Source: Cellulosimicrobium sp. ES-005 (GTDB taxonomy: Bacteria > Actinomycetota > Actinomycetes > Actinomycetales > Cellulomonadaceae). Taken from it: a stretch of 64,000 nt of DNA. The notes under the pieces are model-generated. The model saw nothing but the letters and a program-made list of their open reading frames with translations, searched no databases and was not told where the DNA came from. The position numbers and the translations under genes were made by a program. The stretch lies in contig NZ_CP159290.1 in NCBI RefSeq assembly GCF_040448685.1, positions 3,658,001-3,722,000 on the forward strand. Reading direction: 5' to 3'. Positions 8,142 to 16,146 of this stretch are shown here, piece after piece (within the stretch, counting starts at the first letter, position 1; every line of letters starts with the position of its first letter).

Positions 8142-9176
8142 GTGACCGCAACGACCACCCGCGCCCGCGCCCCCCGCGCGCTCGCCGCCCTCGCCGTCGT
8201 GCCCCTGCTGGCGCTCGCGGCCTGCTCCGGGGTGAGCACCGAGGCCCCGGCCGCCGCGGACGAGGGCGCGGCCTCCTCCGACGGCACGACGGAGAGCACG
8301 ACGTCCGTCTCGGACGCCCTCGACGTGAGCACGAGCCCCGACCAGGACCGCATCCGCACCACCGAGTCGGCCGAGGCCGTCGCGCTCCTCCCGGACGCCT
8401 GGAAGGACAAGGACGAGCTCGTCGTCGCGATCTCCGCGGGCGCGGCGCCGCCGCTCGGCTTCCTCGCCGACGACGACGAGACGCCCATCGGCAACGAGAC
8501 CGACATCGCGCAGCTCGTCGCCGACGCGCTCGGCAAGGACCTACGCCTGGAGGTCAAGGCCTGGGCGGACTGGCCGCTCGCGCTCGGCTCAGGCGACGTC
8601 GACGCCGTGATCTCCAACGTCACGGTGACCGAGGAGCGCAAGGAGACCATCGACTTCTCCACGTACCGCAACGACGAGCTCGGCTGGCTCGTGGGCGCCG
8701 ACTCCGACATCACGTCGATCACGAAGCGCGAGGACATCGCGGGCAAGGTCGTCGCCGTCGGCTCCGGGACGAACCAGGAGAAGATCGTGCTCGAGTGGGA
8801 CCGCCTCAACCAGGAGGACGGCCTCGAGCCCATCCAGGGCCCCGAGTACTACGAGCAGTTCTCCGACGTCCTGCTCGCGCTCCAGTCCGGGCGCATCGAG
8901 ACGTACGTCGGGCCCAACGCGTCGCTCGCGTACCAGGCGGCGATCTCCCCGCAGGACTTCAGGGTCGTCGGCACGCTCAACGGCGGCTGGCCCGACACCG
9001 CGCAGATCGCCGTCGCCACGAAGAAGGGCAACGAGGTGGCCCCGGCCATCACCGCCGCGATCAACCACGCCATCGAGGACGGCACGTACCTCCAGGTGCT
9101 GCAGCGGTGGGGCCTGGAGTCCGAGGCCGTCGAGGAGTCGCAGACCAACCCGCCCGGCCTCCCGAAGACGGAGTGA
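8142..9176 (+). CDS. Polar amino-acid ABC transporter substrate-binding lipoprotein
   Basis: A 344-residue family-3 (SBP_bac_3) extracellular receptor. The signal peptide ends in a lipobox LALAAC with Cys28 as the lipidation site. A Ser/Thr/Asp-rich linker follows to about residue 85. The binding domain has VVAISAGAAPPLGFLADDD, NETDIAQLVADALGKDL and the GDVDAVISNVTVTEERKETIDFS motif expected for amino-acid receptors. The GTG start has GAGAGG upstream. It is separated from the ATPase by 151 nt with no gene. Family 3 receptors bind charged or polar amino acids, opines or cystine. Sulfur-linked context favours cystine, S-alkylcysteine or a similar compound, without direct proof. Confidence 0.92.
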   Translation: MTATTTRARAPRALAALAVVPLLALAACSGVSTEAPAAADEGAASSDGTTESTTSVSDALDVSTSPDQDRIRTTESAEAVALLPDAWKDKDELVVAISAGAAPPLGFLADDDETPIGNETDIAQLVADALGKDLRLEVKAWADWPLALGSGDVDAVISNVTVTEERKETIDFSTYRNDELGWLVGADSDITSITKREDIAGKVVAVGSGTNQEKIVLEWDRLNQEDGLEPIQGPEYYEQFSDVLLALQSGRIETYVGPNASLAYQAAISPQDFRVVGTLNGGWPDTAQIAVATKKGNEVAPAITAAINHAIEDGTYLQVLQRWGLESEAVEESQTNPPGLPKTE

Positions 9177-9183
9177 CCCGCGC

Positions 9184-10365
9184 ATGACCACCAGCACCCA
9201 GCACGTCGACCACCTCGTGGTCGGGGGCGGCGTCATGGGCTCGGCCGCCGCGTGGCAGCTCGCCCGGCGCGGGCGCGACGTCCTGCTGCTCGAGCGCTTC
9301 GCCCCCGGGCACGCGCACGGTGCCTCCCACGGGACGTCGCGCATCTACCGCACGACGTACGCCGAGCCCGAGTACCTCGACCTCGCGCAGGAGGCGCTCC
9401 GCCTGTGGCGCGAGGTCGAGGACGAGACCGGGACCGAGCTGCTCACGGTCACGGGCGGCGTCAGCCACGGGCGGCGCGACGGCGCGGCCGAGCGCCGCGC
9501 GGACGCGATCGGTGCGGCGTTCGCGGCCCGCGGGATCGAGCACGAGTGGCTCGACCCCGCGGCCGCGGCCGAGCGCTGGCCGGGGCTGCGGTTCGAGGGC
9601 CGGGTGCTGCACGAGGTCGCGACGGCCGGGCGGCTCCACGCCGACCGCGCCGTCGCGGCCCTCCAGGGCGCGGCCGCCGCGAGCGGCGCCGACGTCCGCC
9701 ACGAGACCGCCGTCCGGCACGTCGAGCGCGTCCCGGAGGGCGTGCGCGTCGTCACCGACGGCGGCGACGTCGTCGCGCGGGTCGTCGTCGTGACGGTCGG
9801 GGCGTGGAGCGCCGGCCTGCTCGGCGGTCCCACCGGCGGGCTGCTGGGGCAGGAGCTCCCGCTCGTCGTCACGCAGGAGCAGCCCGCGCACTTCGCGCTC
9901 GCCCTGGGCGCGTCCCCGCAGGGGTGGCCGGCGTTCACGCACGACGTCGGTCCCGGCACCGCGTGGCCGAGCGGCGTCTACGGGCTCGCGACCCCGGGCG
10001 AGGGCGTCAAGGTCGGCTTCCACGGGGTCGGGCCCGTCGTCGACCCCGACCGGCGCTCCTACCGGCCCGAGCCGGGTCAGCTCGCCGCGCTGCGCGACTA
10101 CGTCCGCACGTGGCTGCCCGGCCTCGACCCCGACGCCTACGTCCCCGTGAGCTGCACCTACACCACGACGCCGGACCACGACTTCGTGCTCGACCGGCGC
10201 GGTCCGGTCGTCGTCGGCGCCGGGTTCTCCGGCCACGGCTTCAAGTTCGCCCCGGCGGTCGGCCGCGTGCTCGCCGACCTCGCCACCCGTCCCGACGACG
10301 CGCTCGCGGCCGAGCGGTTCGCGCTCGCCCGCCTCTCCGCACTCCCCGAGAGGACCGCCTCATGA
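9184..10365 (+). CDS. FAD-dependent N-methyl amino-acid oxidase (sarcosine/N-methyltryptophan oxidase type)
   Basis: A 393-residue soluble flavoenzyme. The N-terminal dinucleotide fold has VVGGGVMGSAAAWQLARRG and ends in LLERF. Next comes HGASHGTSRIYRTTYAEPEY, highly characteristic of the monomeric sarcosine oxidase/SolA family. Cys324 in SCTYTTTPDHDFVLD matches the Cys that covalently holds FAD in this family, and GFSGHGFKFAPAVGR is the C-terminal flavin motif. Such enzymes oxidise secondary amines to an imine with H2O2 production. The gene begins 7 nt after the amino-acid receptor gene, so it may process the imported amino acid. Its end overlaps the nitroreductase start. The exact substrate is unknown; demethylation of an N-methyl or cyclic amino acid is the family expectation. 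Confidence 0.88.
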   Translation: MTTSTQHVDHLVVGGGVMGSAAAWQLARRGRDVLLLERFAPGHAHGASHGTSRIYRTTYAEPEYLDLAQEALRLWREVEDETGTELLTVTGGVSHGRRDGAAERRADAIGAAFAARGIEHEWLDPAAAAERWPGLRFEGRVLHEVATAGRLHADRAVAALQGAAAASGADVRHETAVRHVERVPEGVRVVTDGGDVVARVVVVTVGAWSAGLLGGPTGGLLGQELPLVVTQEQPAHFALALGASPQGWPAFTHDVGPGTAWPSGVYGLATPGEGVKVGFHGVGPVVDPDRRSYRPEPGQLAALRDYVRTWLPGLDPDAYVPVSCTYTTTPDHDFVLDRRGPVVVGAGFSGHGFKFAPAVGRVLADLATRPDDALAAERFALARLSALPERTAS

Positions 10366-11378
10366 CGTCCACACCCGTCACCGTCCCGGCCGTCGTGCGT
10401 CCGGCCCGCCGCGACGGCGACCCGCGCGACCTGGAGAGCGACCTGACCGACGTGCCCACCGGTGCCCGGCCCGACGCCGTCGTGCCCGACGGTGCGGTGC
10501 TCGACGGCGCGCGCGCCGCGGTCGGGGCGCGCTACGGCGTCGCGCCGGACGTCGCGGACGTCGCCGCGCCCGGTGCCGCCGTCGGGCTGGCACGCCGTGC
10601 CGCGGCCGGCCGGGCGCGCGACGCGGGCCGCCCCGCGGACGTGCTCGGCACCGTGCTCGGGCACCGCAGCGTGCGTCGCTACCGCACCGACCCGCTCGCC
10701 GACCACGTCGTCCCGACGCTCGTCGCCGCCGCGCAGTCCGCACCGACGTCGTCGAACCTCCAGCTCTGGAGCGTCGTCGCCGTCACCGACGCCGCGCGCA
10801 AGGACCGGCTCGCGGCGCTCGCGGGCGACCAGGAGCACGTCCGCACCGCGCCGCTGCTGCTCGTCTGGCTCGCCGACGTCGCCCGGGCGCGCGCCCTCGG
10901 CGAGCGCGAGGGCGTCCGGCTCGAGGCGACCGACTACCTCGAGACGACGGTCGTGGCGTTCCTCGACGCCGCGCTCGCCGCGCAGAACGCGGTCGTCGCC
11001 GCCGAGTCGCTCGGGCTCGGCACCGTGTACATCGGCGCGCTGCGCAACCACCCGGCCCAGGTCGCGGCCGAGCTCGGCCTGCCCGAGGGCGTCGTCGCGG
11101 TCGTGGGGCTCGTCGTCGGGCACCCCGACCCTGCGGGCGGCGAGCGCGTCAAGCCCCGGCTGCCGCAGGCGGCGGTGCTGCACCCCGAGCGCTACCACGG
11201 CGACCAGGCGGAGCACGTCGCGGCGTACGAGCAGCGCATCGCGCCCTTCTACCGCGAGGAGGGGCTCGACGGCGGCTGGCGCGACCGCGTCGTCGACCGC
11301 CTGCGCGTCCCCGGCGCGCTGCGCGGGCGCGCCCACCTGCGACCCACGCTCGCTGCGCTCGGGTTCCCGTCCAAGTAG
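10362..11378 (+). CDS. NAD(P)H:FMN oxidoreductase / nitroreductase family protein
   Basis: A 338-residue FMN enzyme of the NfsA/FRP-like nitroreductase group. An unusually long N-terminal extension (about 85 residues, Ala/Val/Asp-rich) precedes VLGHRSVRRYRTDPL, the canonical FMN phosphate-binding Arg-Ser-x-Arg region. SAPTSSNLQLWSVVAV and the dimer-interface part SLGLGTVYIGALRN follow. The tail VKPRLPQAAVLHPERY is typical of the FRP branch. It overlaps the SolA-like gene by ATGA. In a cluster with many luciferase-like monooxygenases the probable task is to supply reduced FMN, although azo/nitro reduction is possible. The N-terminal extension could be an artefact of start choice, but the ATGA coupling supports this start. 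Confidence 0.85.
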   Translation: MTSTPVTVPAVVRPARRDGDPRDLESDLTDVPTGARPDAVVPDGAVLDGARAAVGARYGVAPDVADVAAPGAAVGLARRAAAGRARDAGRPADVLGTVLGHRSVRRYRTDPLADHVVPTLVAAAQSAPTSSNLQLWSVVAVTDAARKDRLAALAGDQEHVRTAPLLLVWLADVARARALGEREGVRLEATDYLETTVVAFLDAALAAQNAVVAAESLGLGTVYIGALRNHPAQVAAELGLPEGVVAVVGLVVGHPDPAGGERVKPRLPQAAVLHPERYHGDQAEHVAAYEQRIAPFYREEGLDGGWRDRVVDRLRVPGALRGRAHLRPTLAALGFPSK

Positions 11379-11488
11379 GAGCCCCGGTCCCGTCCCGCCG
11401 CCGGGAGCAGTCGGGACCCACCGCTCCACCGGCCGCTGCGCCGCCACCGGCCGCCGCACCACGACCAGTCGCACCACCGAAGGAAGCC

Positions 11489-12742
11489 ATGTCCTCCCAC
11501 CCGCACCCGACCGCCACCCCCGGCGGTCCGCGACCGGCGTCCGGCCGCGTCCCGCTGTCCGTCCTCGACCTCGCGATCGTTCCCGAGGGGGCGACGGGCC
11601 AGGACGCGGTGCGCCGCGCCGTCGGGCTCGCGCGCGACCTCGACCGGCTCGGCTACCACCGCGTCTGGTACGCCGAGCACCACCTGTCGCCCGGTGTCGG
11701 CTCCGCATCGCCCGCCGTGCTCGCCGCGGCCGTCGCGGCCCGGACCGAGCGCATCCGCGTCGGCAGCGGCGCGGTGCTGCTGAGCACGACGAGCCCGCTC
11801 GTCGCCGCCGAGCAGTTCGGGACGATCGCCGCGCTGCACCCGGGCCGGGTCGACCTCGGGCTGGGCCGGGCGTTCACCCCGCCGAAGGACGCGACGGGTT
11901 CGCAGGGCAGCACGCAGGGCACGGACGGCCCGCTGCGCGCCGCGCGGTCCGGCGCGACCGGGCCGCGCGTCGTCGAGGGGCTCTACGTCCCCGGCGCGCC
12001 GCCGTCGAACCTCAACGACTCCGTGCTGCGCGAGCGGATCCTCGCGCAGAAGCGGATCGTCGGGGCGTCGCGCACGCCCGTCAGCTTCCGCGACGAGCTG
12101 GACCTCGTGCTCGGCCTGCGTGCCGGGACGTACCGCGACGAGCACGGGACGCCGTACGTGAGCCCGCCCGTCGAGGGTGCCGACTGGGACCTGTGGGTCC
12201 TCGCGTCGAGCCCCGGCGAGAGCGCGCGCGTCGCGGGCGAGCTCGGGCTGCCGATCGCCGCGAACTACCACGTGGCGCCGTCGGCGACGATCGACACCGT
12301 CGCCGCCTACCGCGCGGCGTTCCGGCCGGGCGTGCTCGACGAGCCGTACGTCGTCGTGTCCGCCGACGTGCTCGTCGCCGACACGATCGAGCGCGCCCGG
12401 GAGCTCGCGACACCGTTCGCGGACTGGGTGCTCTCCATCCGCCGCGGCGCCGACGGCGCGATCGCGTACCCCGAGCCGGGTACGTCGCCCGCGTGGGAGG
12501 ACCGCCCGGAGGCCGAGCGCGCGCTCGTCGCGGACCGCGTCGACACGCGCATCGTCGGCGACCCGGAGACGGTCGTGCAGCGGCTCGAGACGCTGCGCCG
12601 CGCGACGGGTGCCGACGAGCTGCTCGTCACCACCGCGACCCACGACGCCGACGACGCCCGTCGCTCGTTCGAGCTGCTCGCCGAGCACTGGTTCGCGGGA
12701 AGCCCCGCCCCCGCCACACCCGCACTCGCCACCACCCCCTAA
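11489..12742 (+). CDS. LLM-class flavin-dependent oxidoreductase (MsnO8/luciferase-like)
   Basis: A 417-residue luciferase-like enzyme. After a disordered leader, VPLSVLDLAIVPEGATGQDAVRR and GYHRVWYAEHHLSPGVGSASP are the family landmarks. They are followed by RIRVGSGAVLLSTTSPLVAAEQFGTIAALHPGRVDLGLGRA. This 'AEHH' branch is distinct from the NtaA-type enzymes at 1971 and 3145 and resembles YtmO-like proteins of Bacillus sulfur operons. AAGGAA lies 5 nt before the ATG. It is preceded by a 110-nt gap and followed by a palindromic repeat. FMNH2 is presumably supplied by the nitroreductase just upstream. The substrate is unknown. Confidence 0.88.
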   Translation: MSSHPHPTATPGGPRPASGRVPLSVLDLAIVPEGATGQDAVRRAVGLARDLDRLGYHRVWYAEHHLSPGVGSASPAVLAAAVAARTERIRVGSGAVLLSTTSPLVAAEQFGTIAALHPGRVDLGLGRAFTPPKDATGSQGSTQGTDGPLRAARSGATGPRVVEGLYVPGAPPSNLNDSVLRERILAQKRIVGASRTPVSFRDELDLVLGLRAGTYRDEHGTPYVSPPVEGADWDLWVLASSPGESARVAGELGLPIAANYHVAPSATIDTVAAYRAAFRPGVLDEPYVVVSADVLVADTIERARELATPFADWVLSIRRGADGAIAYPEPGTSPAWEDRPEAERALVADRVDTRIVGDPETVVQRLETLRRATGADELLVTTATHDADDARRSFELLAEHWFAGSPAPATPALATTP

Positions 12743-12743
12743 C

Positions 12744-12813
12744 GCGAGATCGACCCGCGCGTCGCCAGATCGACCTCCTGAGGGTCGATCTCGGACGTGC
12801 GGGTCGATCTCGC
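12744..12813. repeat. Nested palindromic REP-like element 1
   Basis: The outer arms GCGAGATCGACCCGC (12744-12758) and its exact inverse (12799-12813) enclose inner arms AGATCGACC (12767-12775) and inverse (12783-12791). The same 9-bp core AGATCGACC occurs in all four arms. It fills the gap between the luciferase-like gene and the rhodanese gene and would form a cruciform or double hairpin in RNA. A similar element with core GAGATCGGC lies at 14511. A REP/BIME-like identity is inferred. Confidence 0.65.
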
Positions 12814-12837
12814 GACGACCCCTCGAAGGAGAAACCC

Positions 12838-13245
12838 ATGACGACCACCCCACCCCTCCAGGCCGCGACCGACGCCGCGGCCAAGGTCGCCGACGGCGCG
12901 CTGCTCATCGACGTGCGCTCCGCCGGCGGCCGCGCCGCGCACGGCGAGATCCCCGGCGCCACGCTCGCCGACCGCCACGACCTCGACGCCCTGTTCGGTC
13001 CCGCCGAGAACCCGGCGATCTCGCTCGACACGCCCGTCGTCGTCGTGTGCGGGTCGCCGAACGGCTCCGGACCCGTCGCCGAGGCGCTCGCCGAGCGCGG
13101 GTACACGAACGTCTCGCACGTCGACGGCGGCTTCCCGGCCTGGAAGGACGCCGGCCTCCCGGCGTCGGAGCCGGTCGAGGCGTCGCCCGCGACGTCTCCG
13201 GAGTCGACGGCGTCCCCGGACCCGACGGCGCCCGCCCGGTCCTGA
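12838..13245 (+). CDS. Single-domain rhodanese-like sulfurtransferase
   Basis: A 135-residue protein. The rhodanese fold is seen in GALLIDVRSAGGRAAHGEIPGATLAD, the active-site loop with Cys71 in VVVVCGSPNGSG, and the closing SHVDGGFPAWKDAGLP. Sulfurtransferases carry sulfane sulfur as a Cys persulfide, so the intact catalytic Cys supports activity. The 30-residue tail is Ser/Pro/Thr/Glu-rich and low complexity. AAGGAG precedes the ATG. Placement inside the monooxygenase operon suggests handling of sulfite, thiosulfate or persulfide released by C-S cleavage. The end of the gene lies in a 38-bp tandem duplication. Confidence 0.9.
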   Translation: MTTTPPLQAATDAAAKVADGALLIDVRSAGGRAAHGEIPGATLADRHDLDALFGPAENPAISLDTPVVVVCGSPNGSGPVAEALAERGYTNVSHVDGGFPAWKDAGLPASEPVEASPATSPESTASPDPTAPARS

Positions 13246-13308
13246 GCGGCCGACCCGACCGCACCACGTCCGCCCGGTCCTGAGCGGCCGACCGGACCCC
13301 ACCACGTC
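13233..13308. repeat. Two-copy 38-bp tandem repeat covering the rhodanese stop codon
   Basis: Copies at 13233-13270 and 13271-13308 differ at only two positions, and a third partial copy begins at 13309 (CGCCCGG). The first copy contains the last codons and stop of the rhodanese gene; the second lies in the intergenic space. It looks like a local slippage duplication. Confidence 0.85.
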
Positions 13309-13383
13309 CGCCCGGCTTGCGCAGCACCGGCACCGCGAACCCGCACCCGCGCACCACCCACGACGACACCTACGGAGACCCTC

Positions 13384-14499
13384 ATGCCCGTCGAGTTCCT
13401 CGGCATCGCCACGACCAACGACGCGTCGGAGACCACCGAGCGCACGACCGCCGCGTTCGACCCTGCCTACCTCGAGCGCCTCGTGCGTGCGCACGAGGAC
13501 AACGGCTGGACGCGCGTCCTCTTCGCCTACGGCTCCTCCGGCCCGGAGCCCGCGGCGCTCGCCGCCTACACCGCGGCTCGCCTGCAGTCGATCGAGCTGC
13601 TGCTCGCGCACCGGCCCAACGTGTCCTACCCGACGTACGCCGCCAAGACGTTCGCGACGCTCGACCAGCTCTCCGGCGGGCGGTTCTCCGTGCACTTCAT
13701 CACCGGTGGCAAGGACCACGAGCAGGGCCGCGAGGGCGACACGCTGACCAAGGACGAGCGGTACGCGCGCACCCACGAGTACATCCAGATCGTCAAGCAG
13801 GCATGGTCGAGCGCCGAGCCGTTCGACCACCACGGGCCGTTCTACGACTTCGACGACTTCGTGCTCGACGCCAAGCCGTTCGAGGGCCGCACCCCGACCA
13901 TCTCGTTCGGCGGGTCGTCGGACGCCGCGTTCCGCGTCGGCGCGGCCGAGGCCGACATCTACGCCGTCTGGGGCGAGCCGCTCGACCGCACGGCCGAGCA
14001 GATCGCGCGCGTGCACGCCGAGGCCGCCGCCGCAGGCCGGGCCACCCCGCCGCGCATCCACGCCGCGTTCCGGCCGATCGTCGCGCCGACCGAGGAGCTC
14101 GCCTGGGAGAAGGCGCACCGCATCCTCGACCGGATCGAGGCGCGCAAGGCCGCCGCGGGGGGACAGCTCAGCCGTCGGCACCCGATCGACAAGCCCGAGA
14201 ACGCGGGTTCCCAGCGCCTGCTCGAGATCGCCGCCCAGGGCGAGCGCTTCGACACCGCCCTGTGGACCGCGACCGCGAAGGCGACCGGCGGCGCCGGCAA
14301 CTCCAACGCGCTCGTCGGCACGCCCGAGCAGGTCGCCGAGGCGCTGCTCGCGTACTACGACCTCGGCGTCCGCGTCATCTCGGCCCGCGGCTACGACCTG
14401 CTCGACGACGCGATCGACTTCGGCCGGTACGTCATCCCGATCGTCCGCGAGGAGGTCGCGAAGCGCGACGCTGCGACCGCGGAGGCCGCCGCGGCCTGA
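13384..14499 (+). CDS. LLM-class flavin-dependent monooxygenase (SsuD-like branch)
   Basis: A 371-residue TIM-barrel flavin monooxygenase. The pattern EFLGIATTNDASE, HEDNGWTRVLFAYGSSGPEP, LLLAHRPNVSYPTYAAKTFATLDQLSGGRFSVHFITGG and DERYARTHEYIQIVKQAW follows alkanesulfonate-monooxygenase-like proteins. PTISFGGSSDAAFRVGAAEADIYAVWGEP is the mid-barrel flavin-phosphate region. The start has GGAGA upstream. It stands between the tandem repeat (13233) and the second REP-like palindrome (14511), with gaps of 138 and 151 nt. A sulfonate or related organosulfur substrate is inferred. It differs from the more classical SsuD at 26490. Confidence 0.88.
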   Translation: MPVEFLGIATTNDASETTERTTAAFDPAYLERLVRAHEDNGWTRVLFAYGSSGPEPAALAAYTAARLQSIELLLAHRPNVSYPTYAAKTFATLDQLSGGRFSVHFITGGKDHEQGREGDTLTKDERYARTHEYIQIVKQAWSSAEPFDHHGPFYDFDDFVLDAKPFEGRTPTISFGGSSDAAFRVGAAEADIYAVWGEPLDRTAEQIARVHAEAAAAGRATPPRIHAAFRPIVAPTEELAWEKAHRILDRIEARKAAAGGQLSRRHPIDKPENAGSQRLLEIAAQGERFDTALWTATAKATGGAGNSNALVGTPEQVAEALLAYYDLGVRVISARGYDLLDDAIDFGRYVIPIVREEVAKRDAATAEAAAA

Positions 14500-14510
14500 C
14501 GGCCCCGGGA

Positions 14511-14598
14511 CCGAGATCGGCAGAGAAGGACGAGATCGGCAGCCCCGGCCGAGATCGGCGCGTGCAGGTGCCGACCTCGGCCGGCGCTGCCGATCTCG
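14511..14598. repeat. Nested palindromic REP-like element 2
   Basis: Outer arms CGAGATCGGCAGC (14531-14543) and inverse (14586-14598) enclose GGCCGAGATCGGC (14547-14559) and a near-inverse with one mismatch (14570-14582). An extra direct copy of the core, CCGAGATCGGCAG, begins at 14511. The layout (outer pair, inner pair, shared core) matches the element at 12744 although the core differs by one or two bases. Confidence 0.62.
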
Positions 14599-14650
14599 CT
14601 GGCGGGCCCGCCCGGCCCGACCACGGACGACGACAGCAAGGAGCAGGACC

Positions 14651-15748
14651 GTGCGGTTCCAGGTACTCGACATCGTGTTCAACCCGCCCCACCCCGTGAC
14701 CGGGGAGGCGGTCGCGCCGTCCGACCGGTTGAACCGGGTGGTGGAGACGGCGGTGCTCGCGGAGGAGCTCGGCTTCGACTCGTTCGCGGTGGGGGAGCGG
14801 CACGCGGGGGAGGTGCTGTCGTCGGCGCCGACGGTGATCCTCGGTGCGGTCGCGGCGCGGACGTCGCGCATCCTGCTGAGCACGGGCGTCACCGTGCTGT
14901 CGCTGCTCGACCCGATCCGGGTCGCCGAGGACCTCGCGACGGTGGACCAGCTCAGCCGCGGGCGGCTGGAGATCGTCATCGGCAAGGGTAACGAGGTGCT
15001 CCAGTACCCGCTGCTGGGGCTCGACATCGACAAGCAGTACGAGTACCTCCAGGAGAACTACGAGCTGCTGCGCCTGCTGCTGTCGGAGGAGGACGTGAGC
15101 TGGAGCGGGCGGCACCGCCACGCGCTGGAGCACGCGACGACGCTGCCGCGTCCGTTCGCGGGGCCGTTCCGGATCTGGCACGGGTCGGCGACGTCGCGCT
15201 TCGCGGTGGACCTCGCGGCCCGGTACGGGGACCCGATCGTCAGCGCCAACGCGTTGCAGCCGCGCGAGAACTACCAGGTGCTCATCGACCGGTACCGCGA
15301 GCAGTACGCGGCGCACGGGCACGACCCGGCGTACGGGTTCGTGGGATCCGGCTCGGGCGGGCTGTTCCTCGCCGACACGACGGAGGAGGCGATCGAGCAG
15401 TACCGCCCGATCTACGAGGGCCAGGTCGCGGCGGCGGCGCGGCGGGGCTACGGGCCGGACGCCGTCGGGAAGGCGCCGAGCTTCCGGACGGTCGAGGACG
15501 CCGTCGAGCGCGGTCCGGCGCTGGTGGGCTCGCCGGAGCGCGTCGCGGAGAAGATCCTCGACTATCACGCGTCCTACGGGCACGACCTCCAGTCCGTCTC
15601 GGTCAACCACCTGATCCCCGCGGCGCAGCAGGAGGACGTGCTGCGCCGGTTCGCGGAGGAGGTCGTGCCCGTCGTGCAGGCCGAGGTGAAGACCGACCTG
15701 TGGAGCCCGGCCGACGCCCGCCGCGCGGCGGGGTTCACCGCGGCCTGA
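14651..15748 (+). CDS. Luciferase-like FMN-dependent monooxygenase (KPN_01858-like)
   Basis: A 365-residue flavin monooxygenase. Landmarks are RFQVLDIVFNPPHPVTGEAVAP, AEELGFDSFAVGERHAGEVLSSAP, RILLSTGVTVLSLLDPIRVAEDLATVDQLSRGRLEIVIGKGNE and VGSPERVAEKILDYHASYG. From memory it resembles the KPN_01858 family, which is usually linked to a dipeptide-type ABC importer and an alkylhydroperoxidase-like partner. Here the importer begins about 400 nt downstream, but no alkylhydroperoxidase partner is seen. The GTG start has AAGGAG 8 nt upstream. It is the last gene of the first block, followed by a hairpin and then the second SAM riboswitch. The substrate is unknown. Confidence 0.87.
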   Translation: MRFQVLDIVFNPPHPVTGEAVAPSDRLNRVVETAVLAEELGFDSFAVGERHAGEVLSSAPTVILGAVAARTSRILLSTGVTVLSLLDPIRVAEDLATVDQLSRGRLEIVIGKGNEVLQYPLLGLDIDKQYEYLQENYELLRLLLSEEDVSWSGRHRHALEHATTLPRPFAGPFRIWHGSATSRFAVDLAARYGDPIVSANALQPRENYQVLIDRYREQYAAHGHDPAYGFVGSGSGGLFLADTTEEAIEQYRPIYEGQVAAAARRGYGPDAVGKAPSFRTVEDAVERGPALVGSPERVAEKILDYHASYGHDLQSVSVNHLIPAAQQEDVLRRFAEEVVPVVQAEVKTDLWSPADARRAAGFTAA

Positions 15749-15770
15749 GCGATCCCGCCGGACCGGAGGG

Positions 15771-15804
15771 GAGGGCCCCGTCTCGCCCGGCGAGGTGGGC
15801 CCTC
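15771..15804 (+). terminator. Hairpin terminator candidate after the monooxygenase block
   Basis: An 8-bp perfect stem GAGGGCCC/GGGCCCTC encloses a second 5-bp stem CTCGC/GCGAG. It begins 23 nt after the stop of the 14651 gene. There is no T-run, as is common in GC-rich actinobacteria. It separates the first block from the next riboswitch-controlled unit. Confidence 0.5.
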
Positions 15805-15888
15805 GCCGTGCTCGTGGCAGCCCCGCCGACGGGTCACGACGTCGCGGAGCAGGAAACAACCGTCCGCCTGGCGGGACGACCGTCTCGA

Positions 15889-15911
15889 TACTTGACTCAA
15901 CCGGTCGAGAT
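15889..15911 (+). promoter_or_regulatory. 23-bp sulfur-promoter motif, copy B
   Basis: Reads TACT-T-GACT-CAAC-CGGTC-G-A, ending 15 nt before the SAM aptamer. It contains a TTGACT -35-like hexamer, so binding here could directly block or guide RNA polymerase. Matches copies at 51887 (C) and 1401 (A) at 14 or more of 23 positions. Confidence 0.55.
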
Positions 15912-15926
15912 TGTCTTTCCTGCTCC

Positions 15927-16007
15927 CAGGTGACGAGCGTCAGCACGCAGGCCCGGCTCGCTGACCAGCAACCCTTCGACGTGACGGGGTGCTCCGGGAA
16001 CGACCTG
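15927..16007 (+). promoter_or_regulatory. SAM riboswitch (SAM-I/SAM-IV clan)
   Basis: The closing pair CAGGT/ACCTG brackets ACGAGCGTCAGC, GGCCCGGCTCGCTGACC, AGCAACCC and GACGGGGTGCTCCGGGAACGACC. These are the same ordered landmarks as in the 1516 element, including the AGCAACCC core and GGGGTGCTCCGGG hairpin. It precedes the dipeptide-type ABC importer starting at 16147, placing that importer under SAM/methionine control. The remaining 139-nt leader is GC-rich and contains a CCGGCGCCGG palindrome. The expression platform is not resolved. Confidence 0.88.
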
Positions 16008-16146
16008 ACCGCGCGGCTCCCGCCGCGCGGTAAGCACGGCACCCCGGTGGGTTCCCCCGCCGCACCGGCCCTCGGCCCGGCGCGGACGACCACCGGCGCC
16101 GGACGATCGCCGGTCCTCAGCCGGCACACGAGGAGAGCAGCACGAC

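Noticed and set aside
10362-10620. Frameshift or fusion in the long N-terminus of the nitroreductase
   Set aside because: The frame is continuous, codon bias is normal and the ATGA coupling supports the start, so it is treated as a natural extension.
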